The translations under genes were made by a program, and so were the position numbers. Below, piece by piece: positions 61,217 to 64,000 of a stretch of DNA of 64,000 nucleotides. The DNA is from Chitinophaga horti (GTDB lineage Bacteria; Bacteroidota; Bacteroidia; Chitinophagales; Chitinophagaceae): assembly GCF_022867795.2 (NCBI RefSeq), contig NZ_CP107006.1, positions 1,550,001 to 1,614,000 on the forward strand, given 5' to 3'. The notes beneath the pieces are model-generated. The model worked only from the letters and a program-made list of their open reading frames with translations, was not told where the DNA came from and made no database searches. Within the stretch, counting starts at the first letter, position 1; each line of letters starts with the position of its first letter.

Positions 61217-61453
61217 ATGGCAAGAGTATGTCAGGTGACGGGAAAGAAGCCTATTACGGGTCATCACGTATCTTTCTCTAACATCAAAACTAAGAGAAGG
61301 TTTCTGCCCAATCTGCAGAAAAAACGTTTCTTCCTCGCAGAAGAGGATCGCTGGATCACAATGAAAGTATCTGCTGATGCTTTGAGAACTATCAACAAGA
61401 GAGGTTTATACGTAGTGGTAAAAGAACTGCGTGCGGCTGGCCAGCAAATCTAG
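61217..61453 (+). CDS. rpmB: 50S ribosomal protein L28
   Basis: A 78-residue ribosomal protein starting [21 protein letters not shown] and containing [15 protein letters not shown] and [10 protein letters not shown], all hallmarks of L28. There is one Cys only, so this is the zinc-free form. It heads the conserved Bacteroidota order rpmB-rpmG-DUF4295-ftsY. The ATG upstream at 61184 is not used in homologues. Confidence 0.96.
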   Translation: MARVCQVTGKKPITGHHVSFSNIKTKRRFLPNLQKKRFFLAEEDRWITMKVSADALRTINKRGLYVVVKELRAAGQQI

Positions 61454-61482
61454 TTTAGTAGATAATTTAACATTTATACGAA

Positions 61483-61665
61483 ATGGCAAAAAAAGGTAAC
61501 AGGGTGCAAGTGATACTGGAATGCACAGAGCATAAAACCTCTGGTCAACCCGGTACTTCTCGTTACATCACCAACAAGAACAAGAAAAATACTCCTGAGC
61601 GTCTGGAGTTGAAAAAGTACAACCCGATCCTGAGAAAGGTAACTGTACACAAAGAAATTAAATAA
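61483..61665 (+). CDS. rpmG: 50S ribosomal protein L33
   Basis: A 60-residue protein beginning [18 protein letters not shown], with the L33 core [23 protein letters not shown] single Cys remains, so the zinc ribbon is absent; such variants do not depend on zinc. It is 29 bases after rpmB. After its stop, 61690-61760 has repeated CGATTAGC and CGATTGAC-type words and a TAATCGT/ACGATTA hairpin of unknown use. Confidence 0.96.
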   Translation: MAKKGNRVQVILECTEHKTSGQPGTSRYITNKNKKNTPERLELKKYNPILRKVTVHKEIK

Positions 61666-61762
61666 GGTCAAAACTTAATTGACTGGCTGTTAATCGTTTA
61701 AGAACTACGATTAGCGCTTGACGATTGACAACCTTAACAATTAACGACTAATTCTATACAAG

Positions 61763-61936
61763 ATGGCAAAACAAGCATCAAAGAACTCGAAAGTAAAAGA
61801 TGCCAAAGCGGCTGCGGAATCTAAAGTGTGGACGAAAGTGATCAAAGCTGTGCGTTCTCCTAAATCCGGCGCTTATACTTTTAAAGACCAGATTATCCAC
61901 AAGGATAAAGTTCAGGAGTTTTTCAATCAGAAGTAA
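61763..61936 (+). CDS. DUF4295 family small basic protein
   Basis: A 57-residue lysine-rich protein (MAKQASKNSKVKDAKAAAES..., ending QEFFNQK). DUF4295 proteins sit between rpmG and ftsY in most Bacteroidota and are almost restricted to the phylum. Their size and charge suggest a ribosome-associated role, but no function is established. It starts 97 bases after rpmG and is followed by a terminator or attenuator before ftsY. Confidence 0.88.
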   Translation: MAKQASKNSKVKDAKAAAESKVWTKVIKAVRSPKSGAYTFKDQIIHKDKVQEFFNQK

Positions 61937-61962
61937 TTCGGCTTTACTAATCATACTGCACG

Positions 61963-61995
61963 AAAGCTGTCCGTTCATAGGGACGGCTTTTTGTG
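61963..61995 (+). terminator. Terminator/attenuator between DUF4295 and ftsY
   Basis: A 10-bp stem with one wobble (61963-61972 with 61981-61990) and an 8-base loop, followed by a T-rich tail. It probably limits read-through from the ribosomal genes into ftsY. Confidence 0.75.
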
Positions 61996-62025
61996 TTTTT
62001 CCGTTAACCATCAACTTTTGAATCG

Positions 62026-62985
62026 ATGAGTTTTTTTAATAAACTCTTTTCCCGCGAAAAGAAAGAGAGCCTGGACCAAGGGTTACAGAAGACCAAAGAG
62101 AGTTTCTTAAGCAAGATAGGTCGCGCCATCGCTGGTAAGTCTACCGTAGACGCCGAAGTGCTGGACAACCTGGAGGAAGCATTGATAGGAGCAGACGTGG
62201 GCGTGGAAACAACGGTGAAAATCATCAACCGCATCGAAGAGCGTGTGTCGAAAGACAAATACATGAACACGAGCGAGTTGAACCGCATATTACAGGAGGA
62301 AGTAGCTGCCTTGCTGGTAGACGCTCCGGATTCCGGGTTCCGCGACTTTGCCACGCCCTCCGGCAAAAAGCCTTATGTAATCATGGTGGTTGGGGTTAAC
62401 GGAGTAGGCAAGACCACTACCATCGGTAAACTGGCTTACAACTTTAAAAAAGCAGGGAAATCGGTGTTGCTGGGTGCTGCGGATACGTTCCGCGCCGCGG
62501 CGGTAGACCAGCTCACGATCTGGAGCGACCGCGTAGGTGTGCCCATCGTAAAACAGCAAATGGGCTCCGATCCGGGTGCTGTGGCCTTTGATACGGTACA
62601 AAGCGGCGTAGCCCGCGATGTGGACGTGATCATCATCGACACCGCCGGTCGCCTGCACAACAAAATTCACCTGATGGAAGAGCTGAGCAAGATCAAACGG
62701 GTAATGAACAAGATCATTCCCGATGCACCACATGAAGTGTTGCTCGTGCTCGACGGCTCTACCGGTCAGAACGCGCTGGAACAGGCGCGCCAGTTTACAG
62801 CGGCTACGGAGGTAACCTCCCTGGCTATCACCAAGCTGGACGGTACCGCTAAAGGCGGCGTGGTGCTCGCCATTGCGAACCAGTTCAAGATCCCCGTAAA
62901 ATACATCGGCATCGGCGAAAAGATGGAAGACCTGCAGGTATTTGACCGTACCGAATTTGTTGATTCGCTGTTTAGTGTGAAATAA
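62026..62985 (+). CDS. ftsY: Signal recognition particle receptor FtsY
   Basis: A 319-residue SRP GTPase that docks ribosome-SRP complexes at the membrane translocon. There is a short N-terminal region (no long acidic A domain), the N helical bundle (~20-100), then the G domain with G1 GVNGVGKT (123-130), the insertion-box segment ADTFRAAAVDQL, DTAGR and the G4 motif TKLDG. It is the short form typical of Bacteroidota. It is downstream of L28, L33 and DUF4295, linking translation and targeting. Confidence 0.96.
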   Translation: MSFFNKLFSREKKESLDQGLQKTKESFLSKIGRAIAGKSTVDAEVLDNLEEALIGADVGVETTVKIINRIEERVSKDKYMNTSELNRILQEEVAALLVDAPDSGFRDFATPSGKKPYVIMVVGVNGVGKTTTIGKLAYNFKKAGKSVLLGAADTFRAAAVDQLTIWSDRVGVPIVKQQMGSDPGAVAFDTVQSGVARDVDVIIIDTAGRLHNKIHLMEELSKIKRVMNKIIPDAPHEVLLVLDGSTGQNALEQARQFTAATEVTSLAITKLDGTAKGGVVLAIANQFKIPVKYIGIGEKMEDLQVFDRTEFVDSLFSVK

Positions 62986-63005
62986 GATTATCAAGCTATA
63001 AATAG

Positions 63006-63037
63006 AACGGCCGCCTGTACCACAGGCGGCCGTTTTT
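63006..63037 (+). terminator. Terminator of ftsY
   Basis: A perfect 13-bp stem (63006-63018 with 63022-63034) and a three-base loop, followed by TTTTT. Confidence 0.92.
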
Positions 63038-63058
63038 ATGGGCAGCAGCGAAATTGCT

Positions 63059-63083
63059 GCTGAAGAGTGCGACGCAACGGGGG
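63059..63083 (+). repeat. 25-bp dispersed motif, copy B
   Basis: GCTGAAGAGTGCG followed by ACGCAACGGGGG. Same strand as copy A at 7361. It lies between the ftsY terminator and the cupin gene, right after a GCAGCA/TGCTGC mini-hairpin. Confidence 0.75.
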
Positions 63084-63223
63084 CTGAAGAAAGGAGAAAA
63101 GCTGATGCCCTGATAATTATCCACTTGCAATGCACACTCCTGCAATTACTGCGCGTTGAAAAGCTCAATTTCTTAAATTTGATCTTGCAAAATTGTTTCA
63201 CTCCCACTATTCCACCATAATTT

Positions 63224-64000
63224 ATGCAGATCAAAGAAATAGACCGCGTGGCAGATATTAGCCCGGAAGCGTTCAGAAAGGATTATTATGAGAAAAAGAA
63301 GCCCCTTATTATTACCGGGTTGGCCGATAAATGGGCAGCAAAGAACAAGTGGACCTGGGAACATTTCAAGTCGGCGGTCGGCGACAAACAAGTAGGCGTT
63401 TACAATAACGAAAGGGCGGGAGCGAAGGTGCTGGTAAATGGGGCTGACGATTACATCCCTTTCGGCGATTACCTGGACATGGTGCAGAAGGGGCCGGTGG
63501 AACTGCGCATCTTCCTGTTCAACATTTTTCAACACGCGCCCCAGCTGGTAAACGACTTTCGCTGGCCCGACCAGCTGATGAAAGGGTTCCTGAAAAAGTA
63601 CCCTATGCTATTCGTCGGCGGGCAGGGCTCCGTAGCTCATATGCACTATGACATCGACCTCAGTCATATTATGCATACCCAGTTTATCGGGCGCAAAAAG
63701 GTATTGCTGCTGGGCAACGACCAGTCGGACCTCATTTACCGCATGCCATTTACAGTGGAGAGCGCAGCCAGCTTTGTGAAATGGTACGAAAGGCTGGATA
63801 CCGAAAAGTTCCCCGCCATTAATTACGCCCAGGCGTATACCACCACCCTGGAACATGGCGAAACCATGTTTATGCCGGCCGGTTACTGGCATCACATGGA
63901 ATATATTGAACCCGGTTTTGCGATGAGCCTGAGAGCGATGGACGATACCCTGGGCGGTAAGATCAACGGGCTGTATCACTTGCTGGGCTTGAGAAACATG
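63224..64000 (+). CDS. JmjC-like cupin_8 domain protein (partial, C-terminus beyond window)
   Basis: 259 codons visible from the ATG at 63224 to the edge. The N-terminal part KKKPLIITGLADKW is the cupin_8 entry. The iron site is His141-x-Asp143 (AHMHYDIDLSH) and His223 (PAGYWHHMEY), with MPAGYWHH between strands. Family members are Fe(II)/2-oxoglutarate hydroxylases of proteins or small molecules; the target is unknown. A perfect TAAATTTG box at 63174-63181 could be the -7 element. Length is near complete for the domain. Confidence 0.88.
   Translation, partial: MQIKEIDRVADISPEAFRKDYYEKKKPLIITGLADKWAAKNKWTWEHFKSAVGDKQVGVYNNERAGAKVLVNGADDYIPFGDYLDMVQKGPVELRIFLFNIFQHAPQLVNDFRWPDQLMKGFLKKYPMLFVGGQGSVAHMHYDIDLSHIMHTQFIGRKKVLLLGNDQSDLIYRMPFTVESAASFVKWYERLDTEKFPAINYAQAYTTTLEHGETMFMPAGYWHHMEYIEPGFAMSLRAMDDTLGGKINGLYHLLGLRNM

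Overview
The window is a chromosomal segment of a Bacteroidota bacterium, most likely a Chitinophagaceae member close to Chitinophaga (inference). The grounds are the rpmB-rpmG-DUF4295-ftsY block, DUF3857, DUF4294 and DUF5723 proteins, an aspartokinase-homoserine dehydrogenase fusion, a bacillithiol deacetylase, few Shine-Dalgarno sites and several TAnnTTTG -7 boxes. Nearly all of it is ordinary housekeeping and periplasmic or cell-envelope DNA. There is one insertion sequence. I see no tRNA, rRNA, CRISPR array, prophage or classical defence island.

Layout. 0-7.3 kb: an ADP-ribosylglycohydrolase cut by the left edge, a Dabb protein, a pair of secreted DUF3857/transglutaminase-like proteins, an NADP oxidoreductase and a DUF937 protein. 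7.6-17 kb: clpB, a guanine deaminase-like enzyme, two consecutive sigma/anti-sigma modules, an NlpC/P60 hydrolase, ppa, a lipoprotein and phoH. 17-22.5 kb: a large multi-PAS histidine kinase with its single-domain response regulator, rpe and a TPR lipoprotein. 22.6-27.5 kb: thrC-thrB-thrA on the minus strand, preceded by a 10-residue threonine-rich leader peptide. 27.9-31.3 kb: tyrosine catabolism (homogentisate dioxygenase, an aldo/keto reductase, 4-hydroxyphenylpyruvate dioxygenase). 31.3-41.5 kb: an L,D-transpeptidase-like protein, a GMC dehydrogenase with its small Tat subunit, a SUFU-domain protein, a CBS protein, a second aspartokinase, fbp, a CAP lipoprotein, an orphan ABC ATPase, a YfiT-type DinB protein and a NUDIX hydrolase. 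41.5-43.2 kb: an IS110-family element with a structured leader. 43.2-52 kb: folC, a DUF5723 protein, TonB, a TSUP permease, an MFS transporter, a radical SAM protein and an arginase-family hydrolase. 52-59.3 kb: ccmE and ccmF for cytochrome c maturation, an alpha/beta hydrolase, DUF4294, bshB1 and a beta-lactamase-fold hydrolase. 59.4-64 kb: a tiny membrane protein, ahpC-ahpD, the rpmB-rpmG-DUF4295-ftsY operon and a JmjC/cupin_8 protein cut by the right edge.

Functional themes are aspartate-family amino acid synthesis (thrABC plus a second aspartokinase), tyrosine breakdown, peroxide and thiol stress (ahpCD, bshB1, YfiT), cytochrome c assembly, murein handling (NlpC/P60, L,D-transpeptidase fold, beta-lactamase fold), and translation and secretion (L28, L33, FtsY). 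The most interesting unexplained signals are the probable thr attenuation leader, a candidate bridge RNA upstream of the IS110 recombinase in a REP-like palindrome, a 25-bp intergenic motif present four times, a 62-bp intergenic repeat present twice, and a CcmE with a CxxxY haem site.
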